From JAUNBG01 sp964442735 (GTDB lineage Bacteria; Planctomycetota; Planctomycetia; Pirellulales; Thermoguttaceae), in NCBI GenBank assembly GCA_964442735.1, contig CAYUAP010000009.1, forward strand, positions 8,047-72,046: 64,000 bases of DNA. Reading direction: 5' to 3'. The translations under genes and the position numbers were made by a program. The notes under the pieces were generated by a model. That model had not been told where the DNA came from. It saw nothing but the letters and a program-made list of their open reading frames with translations, and searched no databases. Shown here piece by piece: positions 8,845 through 18,200 of this stretch (its first letter is position 1; each line of letters starts with the position of its first letter).

Positions 8845-10341
8845 TTATTCTGTAGCTTCTATTTGACCAAACAAGGTGAAAGGGGCTGAATCTGTAATTT
8901 TCAATTTCTGAAATGTTCCTGTCTGTGATTTTAATCCATCGAAAACAACAATTCTGTCACAAGGGGTTCTCCCTGTTAATTGTATGGATTGACCATTGGG
9001 ATTGAATAGAGGGAGTCGCAAATTTTGTAATGGAATTGTTTTGGATGAATCATTGGATGAATCATTAGATAAATCATTACATGAATCATTATTGGAAGGA
9101 TTCATTTTGGATTGGGCTTTACTTGGTCCTTCGACCAATATTTCGACGGTTCGACCGATAAACTGTCGATTGTCTTCCGTACTGATTTCGTTCTGAACGT
9201 CTAATAATTCATTATTACGTCTTTTTTTATCTTCTTCCGACACATCATCTGCATAGAGTTCGGCGGCTTTTGTTCCTTTTCGAACGCTGTATTTAAATAT
9301 AAAGCTGTTTTTGAAACGGGCAAAGCGAACCAACTCAACCGTCTGTTGGAATTCTTCTTCCGTTTCGCCACAGAAGCCGACGATGAAATCGCTCGTAATG
9401 GAAACGTTGGGTATCGTATCATAAATTCGTTCGACAAGTCGTTTATAATCGTTGACCGTATACATACGATGCATACGTTTGAGAACGGAATCGGCACCAT
9501 GTTGTGCGGGAACATGAATAAAGGGCATAACTTTTGGGAGATCGCGTACAGCTTCCAGGAGTTCGTTTGTCATTCCGGTTGGATAGTTACTGACAAATCG
9601 AATTCGTTCAAGACCTTCGATATCGTTAATACGTTCCAGCAGATTTGCCAGGGAATACTTTTTTCCATCTTCCTCCCAATGATAATTATTGACAGTCTGA
9701 CCGATTAAGGTCACTTCCAGACATCCTTGTTGCGCCAGCTTTTGAACTTCACGAACGATATCCTCGATGGACCGGCTTTGTTCTGGCCCGCGAACGGAGG
9801 GAACAATACAATAGGTACAGAATTTATTGCATCCAAACATGATTCGAACCATGGCCTGCCACGGTGATTCGCGAGCTTCCAGAAGACGTTTGGGGTCATA
9901 TTGACGAAAGCTCTCTTTTACATCGACGGCTTTATTGCCTTCCGTTCGATTGAGACTGACCGCCATTTGCGGATTTCGCCCGGTTTTAAGGGTTTCGATC
10001 AGTTCCGGTAAACGATCAAGTTGACCTGGACCCAAAACAAGATCAACATGGGGGGCACGTTTGAAGATTATTTTTTGATCCTTTTGTGCCATACAACCCA
10101 TAACTCCTATTATACCATGGGGCCTGGTCTCCTTCCAATGCTTGAGACGGCCAAGTGCACTATAAATCTTCTCTTCGGCATGTTCTCGAACACTACAGGT
10201 ATTAAATAGAATAATATCCGCATTCTTCGGTGTCTCGACTCGTTCATAACCATGAAGAACCAATTCGGATACTGCCAGTTCGGAATCGAGTATATTCATT
10301 TGACAGCCTACCGTTTCGATATAAAATTTGCCGGATTCCAT
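8845..10341 (-). CDS. miaB: tRNA-2-methylthio-N6-dimethylallyladenosine synthase MiaB
   Basis: MiaB is a radical-SAM methylthiotransferase that makes ms2i6A37 in tRNAs reading UNN codons. The N-terminal UPF0004 domain holds three cluster cysteines (TVGCQMN, FNTCSVRE, MGCMAQKD). The radical-SAM core has CNKFCTYC (CxxxCxxC) at about residues 171-178. The C-terminal TRAM domain starts near FIGRTVEILVEG. The protein is 498 residues, longer than usual. The excess is an Asn/Ser-rich stretch at about residues 413-436 inside the TRAM region (NDSCNDLSNDSSNDSS), encoded by a 12-base tandem repeat at 9041-9100. Core motifs are intact, so the enzyme is probably active. A good promoter lies just upstream. 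Confidence 0.96.
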   Translation of the reverse strand: MESGKFYIETVGCQMNILDSELAVSELVLHGYERVETPKNADIILFNTCSVREHAEEKIYSALGRLKHWKETRPHGIIGVMGCMAQKDQKIIFKRAPHVDLVLGPGQLDRLPELIETLKTGRNPQMAVSLNRTEGNKAVDVKESFRQYDPKRLLEARESPWQAMVRIMFGCNKFCTYCIVPSVRGPEQSRSIEDIVREVQKLAQQGCLEVTLIGQTVNNYHWEEDGKKYSLANLLERINDIEGLERIRFVSNYPTGMTNELLEAVRDLPKVMPFIHVPAQHGADSVLKRMHRMYTVNDYKRLVERIYDTIPNVSITSDFIVGFCGETEEEFQQTVELVRFARFKNSFIFKYSVRKGTKAAELYADDVSEEDKKRRNNELLDVQNEISTEDNRQFIGRTVEILVEGPSKAQSKMNPSNNDSCNDLSNDSSNDSSKTIPLQNLRLPLFNPNGQSIQLTGRTPCDRIVVFDGLKSQTGTFQKLKITDSAPFTLFGQIEATE

Positions 10342-10397
10342 TTTTAGTCTTTTACTTTCGTTTGTTCGTTTTGTTTATTACTGAAAATATATCTTGT

Positions 10398-10425
10398 AGT
10401 ATAACTCTTTTCCAATCCGTTTCAA
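10398..10425 (-). promoter_or_regulatory. Predicted sigma-70 promoter for miaB
   Basis: Minus-strand TTGAAA (10425-10420) and TATACT (10403-10398) are 16 bases apart, giving a leader of roughly 50 bases. Confidence 0.45.
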
Positions 10426-10851
10426 GTGGATTGAGTTTGTATTAAAGTGTAACGATATAATGTAGTTGTGTTAAATAATCAATAAAAATAGAGTTAAATG
10501 AGGAAGTTTGGTTAAAATACTATAAAATTGGTAATTTAGGCTTGAAAAAAAATCTTTTTAGTGTAGGATAGTTTAAGGTATGGGTCGAGTTTTGTTTAGA
10601 TAAAAGAACTCAATCGTATAATACATCATTTGTTTCCGTTAGGAGCAGAATTGAAATATATCATAAATTTATATCAATGTGTGTTTTGGGCCGGATTGCG
10701 GATTATTTGTCCGCTTGAAGGACAAGCAGGAGCCCCACCTGCTTGTAGTAGGCAATATGTCGATTGAAGAGCGATTTCGTATTGTATAAAAATCGCTTCT
10801 ATACCAGATTAATCGTTTCGAAAAAAACGACGGCTGAAATGGAGTTTCCCC
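10426..10851. other. Spacer between miaB and the DUF4912 gene
   Basis: No gene is supported. A possible plus-strand promoter is TTGAAA (10542-10547), 16 bases, TAGGAT (10564-10569). At 10684-10748 there is a decayed double-hairpin repeat (GCGGA...TCCGC, then ACAAGCAGG...CCTGCTTGT). Confidence 0.4.
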
Positions 10852-12723
10852 ATGAAAATAACATCTTTAGACCAAAAGACAACAAATGAACTACAAGTGC
10901 TAGCCAAAAAGGCGAAAATATTTGGTTGGCATAAAATGCGAAAAAACGAATTGATAGAAGCATTGAATTCATTATCATCCAATTCCAGTGTTTCCAAGCG
11001 GCATGATGCGGCAAAATCAGATTCTAAAGTTGTGAAAATTAAGGGGAAAAAAAGGGCTGTTCAACAGCCGGATACCGAAACGACTCCGACCCCTCTTGAC
11101 GATAACACCGTTGTAACTCCCCGTAAAAAAAAGTGTGTGGCTAAAGAGGAAATGGAAGATGTTTCTCAAGAAGATACACCAGCTCCCGTCAAAAAGAAAG
11201 TCTCTGATTCCACTTCTAAAAAAAGAGAATCCACGATAAACAAACACTCGATAAATAAACAAGAGGATAACATCGAATGTATCCCTAAAAAAGATGAAGG
11301 TATCCCTAAAAAAGAAGGAGTGAAAGTTTCTAAAAAAGAGGGAACTCCATTGACAAAAGGTGTTCACGTTTTAAAAAGAAAGGCCATTTCCAAATTATCC
11401 GATTCTGAACCTGTAAAGGATCCGACGATCGAAAAAGAAAAAGAAAAACCGAAAAAGAACGAACACGTCAAGAAGGAAGTTGTCAACAAGTCGTCCAGGA
11501 AAAAAGTAATGCCTGACAAAACTTTCGAGAAAAAGAAAATCGTTCCTGTTGCAGACGATAATAAAACTGTTTCGAAAAATGATGACAAAACGGCTGAAGG
11601 TTCGTTGGCAAGTGACAATATATCTTCCACAACATCTTCCGCATCTTCCGCCGAAACAAAAAAAGCGGAATTCCCTTTTTTAAAGGAGAAGGAAACCAAA
11701 TCGAAAGAGTCGTCTTCAGATTCCAATCCGGATAAAGACCCTAATGCCGATAAATTTAATGCTGATAAAATTAATGCAGATAAAAATAATGCAGATAAAA
11801 ATAAAGACACAGAAGTGGCTGCTAAAAAAGACACAGAAACGGCTGCTAAAGAGGAACCTGTCCCAATGACGGAAACGCAACGACATCAGGCCATGTTAAA
11901 GGAAAAACTATATTTCAATAAAATGTTGGGGTCTGCGTCACAAGATTCAAATGTCAAAGATCAGTTGCTTCTCATGGTGCGCGATCCCTATTGGCTTCAT
12001 GCCTATTGGGAAATTGGAACGCCTCTGGTCGAGCGAATTCGGGTTGCCATGGGCCATTTATGGCATACCGCCGAACCTGTTTTGCGTCTATATCGAGTAC
12101 ATACCGATATTGTTGGAACTCTTCGACAGGAGTTTCTTTCCGATATAAAAATTCATGGCGGGATTAACAATTGGTATATAGATGTCGATAATCCTCCGAG
12201 TTCTTTTATGGTGGAGATAGGATATTTGGCACGGGATGGTCAGTTTTTTATTCTTCTTTCCAGTAATATGGTTGAGACGCCTCAACGATATATTCATGAT
12301 GTTTTTGGTCATCCGGATCTCGGTTGGAGGGGAATTTCGTTTGGTACCTATCCTTTCAATCGGGATGAAAACAATGGTTTTTCCAATAGGGATGGTGATG
12401 GTATGGATATGCCTGGGGTAACAATGCGGAAAAATAAAAACGGAGATTCCACTTCACAACGTAATTTTGAACTTGATGTTGATTCGGAAATTGTAATCAA
12501 GGGCAAAACGGAGCCGAATATACAATTGACTATTAAGGGGGAACATATACGTTTAAAAGAAGATGGTACCTTTTCCATTCGTTATCATCTTCCGGAACGA
12601 CGGCACGTATTTCCGATTGTGGCGGTTAGTACCGATGGTATCGAAACTCAAACAGTTATTCTCGCCTTTGAGAGAAATACGAAGGTTATGGAAACGGTTA
12701 TTAAAGACGAAGAAAACGAATAG
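10852..12723 (+). CDS. DUF4912 protein with Rho-N/SAP-like head and charged linker
   Basis: The first 40 residues (MKITSLDQKTTNELQVLAKK...KMRKNELIEALNSL) resemble the Rho N-terminal/SAP-like helical module that binds nucleic acid. Residues about 45-345 are a Lys/Glu/Ser/Asp-rich disordered linker with repeated KKE, NADK and KKDTETAAK units. A DUF4912 domain follows (LLLMVRDPYWLHAYWEI, about residue 372 onward, with YRVHTD and YIDVDNPPSSFMVEIGY). The C-terminus has a beta-rich segment (DSEIVIKGKTEPNIQLTI). DUF4912 proteins are of unknown function. The ATG has an SD (GGAG, 7-base gap). The ribF start lies 9 bases after the stop, so this is probably the first gene of a DUF4912-ribF-tgt transcript. 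Confidence 0.85.
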   Translation: MKITSLDQKTTNELQVLAKKAKIFGWHKMRKNELIEALNSLSSNSSVSKRHDAAKSDSKVVKIKGKKRAVQQPDTETTPTPLDDNTVVTPRKKKCVAKEEMEDVSQEDTPAPVKKKVSDSTSKKRESTINKHSINKQEDNIECIPKKDEGIPKKEGVKVSKKEGTPLTKGVHVLKRKAISKLSDSEPVKDPTIEKEKEKPKKNEHVKKEVVNKSSRKKVMPDKTFEKKKIVPVADDNKTVSKNDDKTAEGSLASDNISSTTSSASSAETKKAEFPFLKEKETKSKESSSDSNPDKDPNADKFNADKINADKNNADKNKDTEVAAKKDTETAAKEEPVPMTETQRHQAMLKEKLYFNKMLGSASQDSNVKDQLLLMVRDPYWLHAYWEIGTPLVERIRVAMGHLWHTAEPVLRLYRVHTDIVGTLRQEFLSDIKIHGGINNWYIDVDNPPSSFMVEIGYLARDGQFFILLSSNMVETPQRYIHDVFGHPDLGWRGISFGTYPFNRDENNGFSNRDGDGMDMPGVTMRKNKNGDSTSQRNFELDVDSEIVIKGKTEPNIQLTIKGEHIRLKEDGTFSIRYHLPERRHVFPIVAVSTDGIETQTVILAFERNTKVMETVIKDEENE

Positions 12724-12732
12724 GAATCAATT

Positions 12733-13683
12733 GTGGAAATAATCCATTTCAAGGGCCTGATTCCGAGTTCGTTAAAGGGTGGGGTTCTATCGATCGGAAA
12801 ATTTGACGGTGTCCATTACGGCCACCGACTGATACTCAATCGATTGGTGGAAATAGCGCGTCAAAAACAGGTACCATCTGTTATATTGACATTTGATCCA
12901 TTGCCCGCAATGGTCATTCGACCGCAATTGGCCCCTCCATTATTGTGTACCACACCGCGAAAAATCGATTTGATTGCGGAATTTCAGCCGGACGCTCTCA
13001 TTCTGCTTCCGACGACTCGTAATTTTTTAGAAATGACCGCTTCCAACTTCTTCGATCATTATATTAGAGAAACCTTTAATGCCTGTACTTTGGTCGAAGG
13101 TGAAAATTTTAATTTCGGTCGAAACCGGGAAGGGTCTGCGGCTTTATTACAATCTTTTTGTGCCCGATCCGGACTGGATATGGAGATTATTCCCTCTCAA
13201 AAAATGGAGGATCGAATAGTATCCAGCAGTATGATTCGTTCTTTATTACGGGAAGGATCTCTGGAACAGGCCAATCATTTTCTAACGCGGCGTTATCTTT
13301 TGAGTGGTTCGGTTATTCACGGAGAGCATCGCGGCAGCAGTCTGGGTTATCCAACGGCCAATCTCGGCTATCCACAGACCCTTGTTCCCGGCGAAGGTGT
13401 TTACGCCGCGCGTGTCTCGCGCGTTTCAAATAAAGGGGTATCTTGGCCTGCTGCCGTTAATATCGGTCCCAATCCGACCTTCGGAGGCCATCGACAAAAA
13501 ATAGAGTCCTATTTAATCGGTTTTCAAGGAAATCTCTATAACGATAATATTGAAATTGAGTTCTTTAAGCGTCTGCGCGGTGTAATTCCATTTACATCCG
13601 AAGAATTATTACTCCGTCAAATGAAAAAAGATATCGAGCAATGTCTGGACATTGTTTCATCGGAAGGATCTCTCCATGTTTGA
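12733..13683 (+). CDS. ribF: Bifunctional riboflavin kinase/FAD synthetase RibF
   Basis: This 316-residue protein converts riboflavin to FMN and then FAD. The N-terminal adenylyltransferase domain shows GKFDGVHYGHRLIL (HxGH-like nucleotide-binding region), LTFDPLP and SSSMIRSLL. The C-terminal flavokinase domain shows GEHRGSSLGYPTANL and the AAVNIGPNPTF segment. Length is typical. The start is a GTG codon at 12733 with only a weak SD; no better in-frame ATG precedes the conserved region. The 3' end overlaps the preferred tgt start by 8 bases, suggesting coupling. Confidence 0.95.
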   Translation: MEIIHFKGLIPSSLKGGVLSIGKFDGVHYGHRLILNRLVEIARQKQVPSVILTFDPLPAMVIRPQLAPPLLCTTPRKIDLIAEFQPDALILLPTTRNFLEMTASNFFDHYIRETFNACTLVEGENFNFGRNREGSAALLQSFCARSGLDMEIIPSQKMEDRIVSSSMIRSLLREGSLEQANHFLTRRYLLSGSVIHGEHRGSSLGYPTANLGYPQTLVPGEGVYAARVSRVSNKGVSWPAAVNIGPNPTFGGHRQKIESYLIGFQGNLYNDNIEIEFFKRLRGVIPFTSEELLLRQMKKDIEQCLDIVSSEGSLHV

Positions 13684-14788
13684 TTACACACTGTTTCATC
13701 AAGACCAAAATACTTTCGCGCGCCGGGGACAACTAACCACTCCACATGGAACTGTTGAACTGCCGACTTTTATGCCGGTTGGGACTCGTGGTTCCGTTAA
13801 AGGTATCGAAGTCGAGCAATTGAAGGCGACCGGTTCGCAAATTATTCTCGGAAATACCTATCATCTCATGGATAGGCCCGGTGAAGATATTGTCGAGCAT
13901 CTTGGGGGGCTGCATACCTTTTGCGGCTGGGAAGGACCCATCCTGACGGATAGTGGTGGTTTTCAAATTTTTTCTCTTGCCCGTCTCATGAAGATCGATG
14001 AAGAGGGGGCCGTCTTTCGTTCCCATACAGACGGTCATCTAATGGATCTAACGCCGGAACGTGCTGTTCGAATTCAGGAAAAACTCGGTAGCGATATTGC
14101 CATGGTTTTGGACCATGTTGTCGCTTTGCCGAATGAACGTTTGGTTATTAAAGAGGCGATGGAGCGAACAATCCGTTGGGCCAAACGCTGTAAAGAGGCG
14201 CATCAGAGAACGGATCAAGCTCAATTCGCTATTGTCCAGGGCGGGTTGGAGGTGGAAATGCGCCGGCATTGCGCGGAGGAACTGGTCTCAATCGGCTTTG
14301 ACGGATACGCAATTGGCGGTTTGAGTGTCGGCGAACTCCCGGAACAGATGTACGACTGTCTGGAGAAGACTCTTCCTTTTCTTCCTGGAGATCGACCACG
14401 TTATCTAATGGGGGTTGGGCGTCCGCAAGACCTTCTGGAAGGAATCAAACGAGGAGTCGATATGTTCGACTGTGTTATGCCTTCCCGTAACGGGCGAAAC
14501 GCCATGGCCTTTACCAATAATGGTCCACTGCGCCTTCGTAACGCTTGTCACGAACGGGATAATGCCCCCTTGGAGGAAGGCTGTCCCTGTCCCGCCTGCC
14601 GCCGAAGTCGGGGGTACATTCATCATCTGTTTCAAACAGGGGAAATGCTCGGCCCTATTCTATTAACACTTCATAATCTGACTTTTTATCAGCGTCTAAT
14701 GGCCGAGGCTCGAATGGCGATTGAAAACGATGATTTTCTCCCGTTTTATTATGAAAAAATGAAAAATATTAATCTGGATAATTTGTAA
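13676..14788 (+). CDS. tgt: Queuine/preQ1 tRNA-guanine transglycosylase Tgt
   Basis: Tgt exchanges the wobble guanine of GUN-anticodon tRNAs for a queuosine precursor. Key motifs are intact: ILTDSGGFQIFSL (catalytic Asp region), IVQGG, GVDMFDCVMPSRNGRN (nucleophile Asp) and the zinc site CPCPACRRSRGYIHHLF. I place the start at the ATG at 13676 (370 residues). It has GGAAGGA seven bases upstream, and the product starts MFDYTLFHQD as in homologues. A longer reading from a TTG at 13652 adds eight residues without support. The gene overlaps the end of ribF by 8 bases. It is the last gene before a long spacer. Confidence 0.95.
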   Translation: MFDYTLFHQDQNTFARRGQLTTPHGTVELPTFMPVGTRGSVKGIEVEQLKATGSQIILGNTYHLMDRPGEDIVEHLGGLHTFCGWEGPILTDSGGFQIFSLARLMKIDEEGAVFRSHTDGHLMDLTPERAVRIQEKLGSDIAMVLDHVVALPNERLVIKEAMERTIRWAKRCKEAHQRTDQAQFAIVQGGLEVEMRRHCAEELVSIGFDGYAIGGLSVGELPEQMYDCLEKTLPFLPGDRPRYLMGVGRPQDLLEGIKRGVDMFDCVMPSRNGRNAMAFTNNGPLRLRNACHERDNAPLEEGCPCPACRRSRGYIHHLFQTGEMLGPILLTLHNLTFYQRLMAEARMAIENDDFLPFYYEKMKNINLDNL

Positions 14789-15236
14789 AAAATAAAGAAA
14801 AGAAAAAACAATGTTTCATGGAACTTTTCTAAAAAAAAAGAGTCAAAATACTTTAGAATAGGGGTCCCTGACTTTATGAATGTTGGTAGACATTCCAGTG
14901 TAATTCAAAATACTGAAAAACGTTCAAAATATTGATTTATCGTTTTATCGCAAAAATAAAATAATCATTATATTTACTACAGTCGTTTCTTTGTCTATAA
15001 TGATCAGATTCCAAATGACTGTTGTGTTTGACAGAAGTTTTGAAAAAAGAGCTTGAAATAAAGTTATGGGAAGTGGACTTATTGACGATGCCCAATTATA
15101 TTAGGTAGAGTTGGTGCAACTTGATTTAATGGTGAAGGTATTTTCCGGAGCCTAAAGTCGCCCCGTTTAATATTTAGTATAAAAAATATATATTTTTTGT
15201 CCATTAACAAGGCCGTGTTATTGACAGGTGGAAATT
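14789..15236. other. Spacer upstream of the giant LEPR-XLL gene
   Basis: No gene is supported in these 448 AT-rich bases. A small hairpin lies at 14877-14894 (GAATGT, loop TGGTAG, ACATTC), close enough to the tgt stop to be a terminator, but it lacks a T-run. The string AATTATATTAGG at about 15095 also occurs near 8773 upstream of the miaB terminus. I see no convincing promoter, although this region should carry that of the giant gene. Confidence 0.35.
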
Positions 15237-18200
15237 ATGACCTCATCTCTAAAGAGTAAAATGTCGTTGAGCAAGACATCAAACCGTTCTCGATCCGAAT
15301 TGTGGAAAAAACTATGGAGGGGAAAGGAGGTTGATACTCTTGAACGCAGGCATTTACAGGTAGATCCGTTGGAGGAACGGTTACTATTGAGTCTGTCTGT
15401 AGCGACAGACTCCGATATTCTGGTAAACAACGAATGGCAGGATATTCGTGGGGATATCTCAGTTGCGTCTAACGAATCGGGTGATACGGTCGTTACATGG
15501 TGTGCGGCTGATCGATTAATTAATCCTGATTATGATTCAAACGATTCGACCAGTTCCTATTATCTGCTTGACAGTTCCGGAAATTATGTTACCGATCTTA
15601 ACATTTACGCACGTTATCTAACCGACGAAGTTCAGAGAATTACCCTTCCGGATTCCCTCGCGCCTACCGGTACTTCCAGTGTCGGTGGTACATTTGAACT
15701 CCTTTACAGTCCGGCGGAAGTACAGCGTATCTCCTTCTTTACTGCCTCCAATCCGAATGGAATTTCCGATTCTGTGATGCAGGGAACTATTGAAATCGGT
15801 CTCTTCTCCGAAGGTACCCGATATTGGGAAACCTATACCTACGATGAAACCCTGACGCCCAAGGTAAATGCGGCAAATCTTCAGAATCTCATTCGTACAA
15901 AATACGGAAGTGAATATGCCAATGTTGTTGTAACCGCCTATAACGAACGGGAATTCGATATTACGTATTACGGTCAGGAAGGTAAAAATGTTGTAGAAAT
16001 CGGTATTCGAAACTGTAGTTTTTCCTCGGGTTATCAAGGAGGGGCGGTTGCCTCTACTCTTCAGGAAGCAACCCTGATTACCTCCTATAGTTCCCAAAAT
16101 GTTTCTGTGGGAATAACCGTTTCGAGTAATCCCTGGACGACCGCCGCCAATATTCAAAAGGCGTTCAGTCAGACGTTGGCTTCCGGTGTTTATGCTCCGG
16201 AAGGACGACTCTGGTATTACGACGAAGGAACACACCGCTACACCTTTACTTCTGCTAGTGCCCCTTTATCTTCAAGCAGTTTTAAGGAGATTGAGGTTAC
16301 GGTTAATCCTGTTATCGATGCCGTGACAGGAAAGGTTAGCTTAACACAGTTTGATATTACCTTTACTGGAAACAGTGGTATGACCGATCAGCAATCACTT
16401 CTGGTCAATAGTGCTAAAGAACGCGGTTCTTCTGTCTCCCTGGTTCAGAATTATAAGTACATCGGTTCCCAACAGAATTTAACCCTTGTTTCCACCATTA
16501 AAGAGTGTAGTTCTGTTTTTCGGGTCAATTCTCCGGAACCGGCCGAATATCTGATTGATTATTATGACGAAGCCGGTAAACCTGTCTATGTCTACAACGC
16601 AGATGGAGATAAAATCCTTGCCGGAACCGGAAAAACCGATCAAATCAAACCGCAAGTCGCTATGGATGCCGATGGCGAGTTTGTTATCGTCTGGCAGTCT
16701 GCCGTTAATGATATTACCAATCCAACCAATACCTATGATGTCTATGCACGTCGTTTTGCCGTTCAGGGCATCGTTTCCAGTACTTTATACGGTAATGTCG
16801 TTGGTTTTTATACTGATGGAGGAATCGCGCAGGGAACGACAAGTAGCACCTATGTTCCTCAAGCAAACGAAGATCCCTATCTCGTGGATGTTTCTTCTGT
16901 TGCGCAAGCACAGGGCGTACGACCTTTAGCTGCCGAATTCCAGGTTAATATCACTTCCAGTTATGCTCAAATAGATCCGGCTGTCGCCTGTGATATCGAT
17001 GGTAATTTCGTGGTAACCTGGACAAATGAATCTCAATGGGGCAGTTATTTCTCTGGAATTATGGCCCGCTGGTTCGATAAAACCGGCTTGGCTCAAACTG
17101 GTGAAGTCACTGTTGCTACTGCAAATAATGGTACTCCACGTTTTAGTAAATCCTACGTGGCAATGAGCAAGGAAGGTTATTCGGTTATTCTTTACCTCGT
17201 AGGTAATGACCTGTATCGTTCCGTCTTTGGAACGGTTACTTCGACAGATAATGCCACTCCGTTTATCAGTTATCAATTGGTCGATGACAATTCCTATGGC
17301 GCTAGTGTGGCCTTCGATTCCAATTCCCGTTATATTATTTCCTATACCAAGGAAACGGTAGCGAATGTTTCGAATTGTGATTATACCGATGTTTTTGCGG
17401 TCGCCTATCAAATTGTAAAGAATGTTAATGAAACCTATACGGAAACGGTTTGGAAAGATACCTTCCAGGTAACGGGACAATCAAGTACCTCTCGTGGAAC
17501 TGTTGATCTTTACAATGATTTGTCCGTTATAGATCAGGGACGAATTAGTGTGGGAATGGATGCCGATGGCGATACCTTCTTCGCCTATCAAGGGTATGGC
17601 GATGATGTTCAACTCTCTTCCTATTGGTATAGATATGGCGCGGTTTCCCATACCATTACTGATTTGAGTCTGTCCGATTTCTTTACAAATGACCTTGTTT
17701 ATTTTTATCGTCAGATGTACGACGGTAGTAAAATTTCCTATCAGAGCAAAAATGAAGATCTGCTCGGAACTACGGAAGAATTAACGGCTTTGATTCAATC
17801 GGGGATTGTCAATTATGACAATGCAACCTATTTTACAAACGGGATCCTTTATAAAGCATTGAATTATGCGAACGGTTATTATTATTCAGGGATTGATGTC
17901 GATACCTATATCAAGGCTTGTCTTGTTGGAGCGCAAACTAATTTTCCAAATATTACTGATGACCAACTGGCGCGTTTAAATTCCGTTTTGGAATATTATT
18001 TGAGAAATTTGCGCGGTGCATCCAATGATATTCTCTATTCCAAATTTGATAACAGTTTGGAGTCTGCAACGGGAGTCGCAACTGGAACGGTCAATAATTA
18101 TCGTGACGGAAGTAATGCACGATATTACATAATGGTACCGACAAACCATATTGATTCCGGAACTGTTGTTTTGGATATTGCTCGTTACGACCGTGGTTTC

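Noticed and set aside
11364..11834. 156-codon minus-strand frame of hydrophobic character
   Set aside because: Shadow of the Lys/Glu-rich linker of the DUF4912 gene; AAA/GAA codons read in reverse give Phe/Leu/Ser.
15618..16235. 205-codon minus-strand frame
   Set aside because: Shadow of the giant gene; no start signal and no family resemblance.
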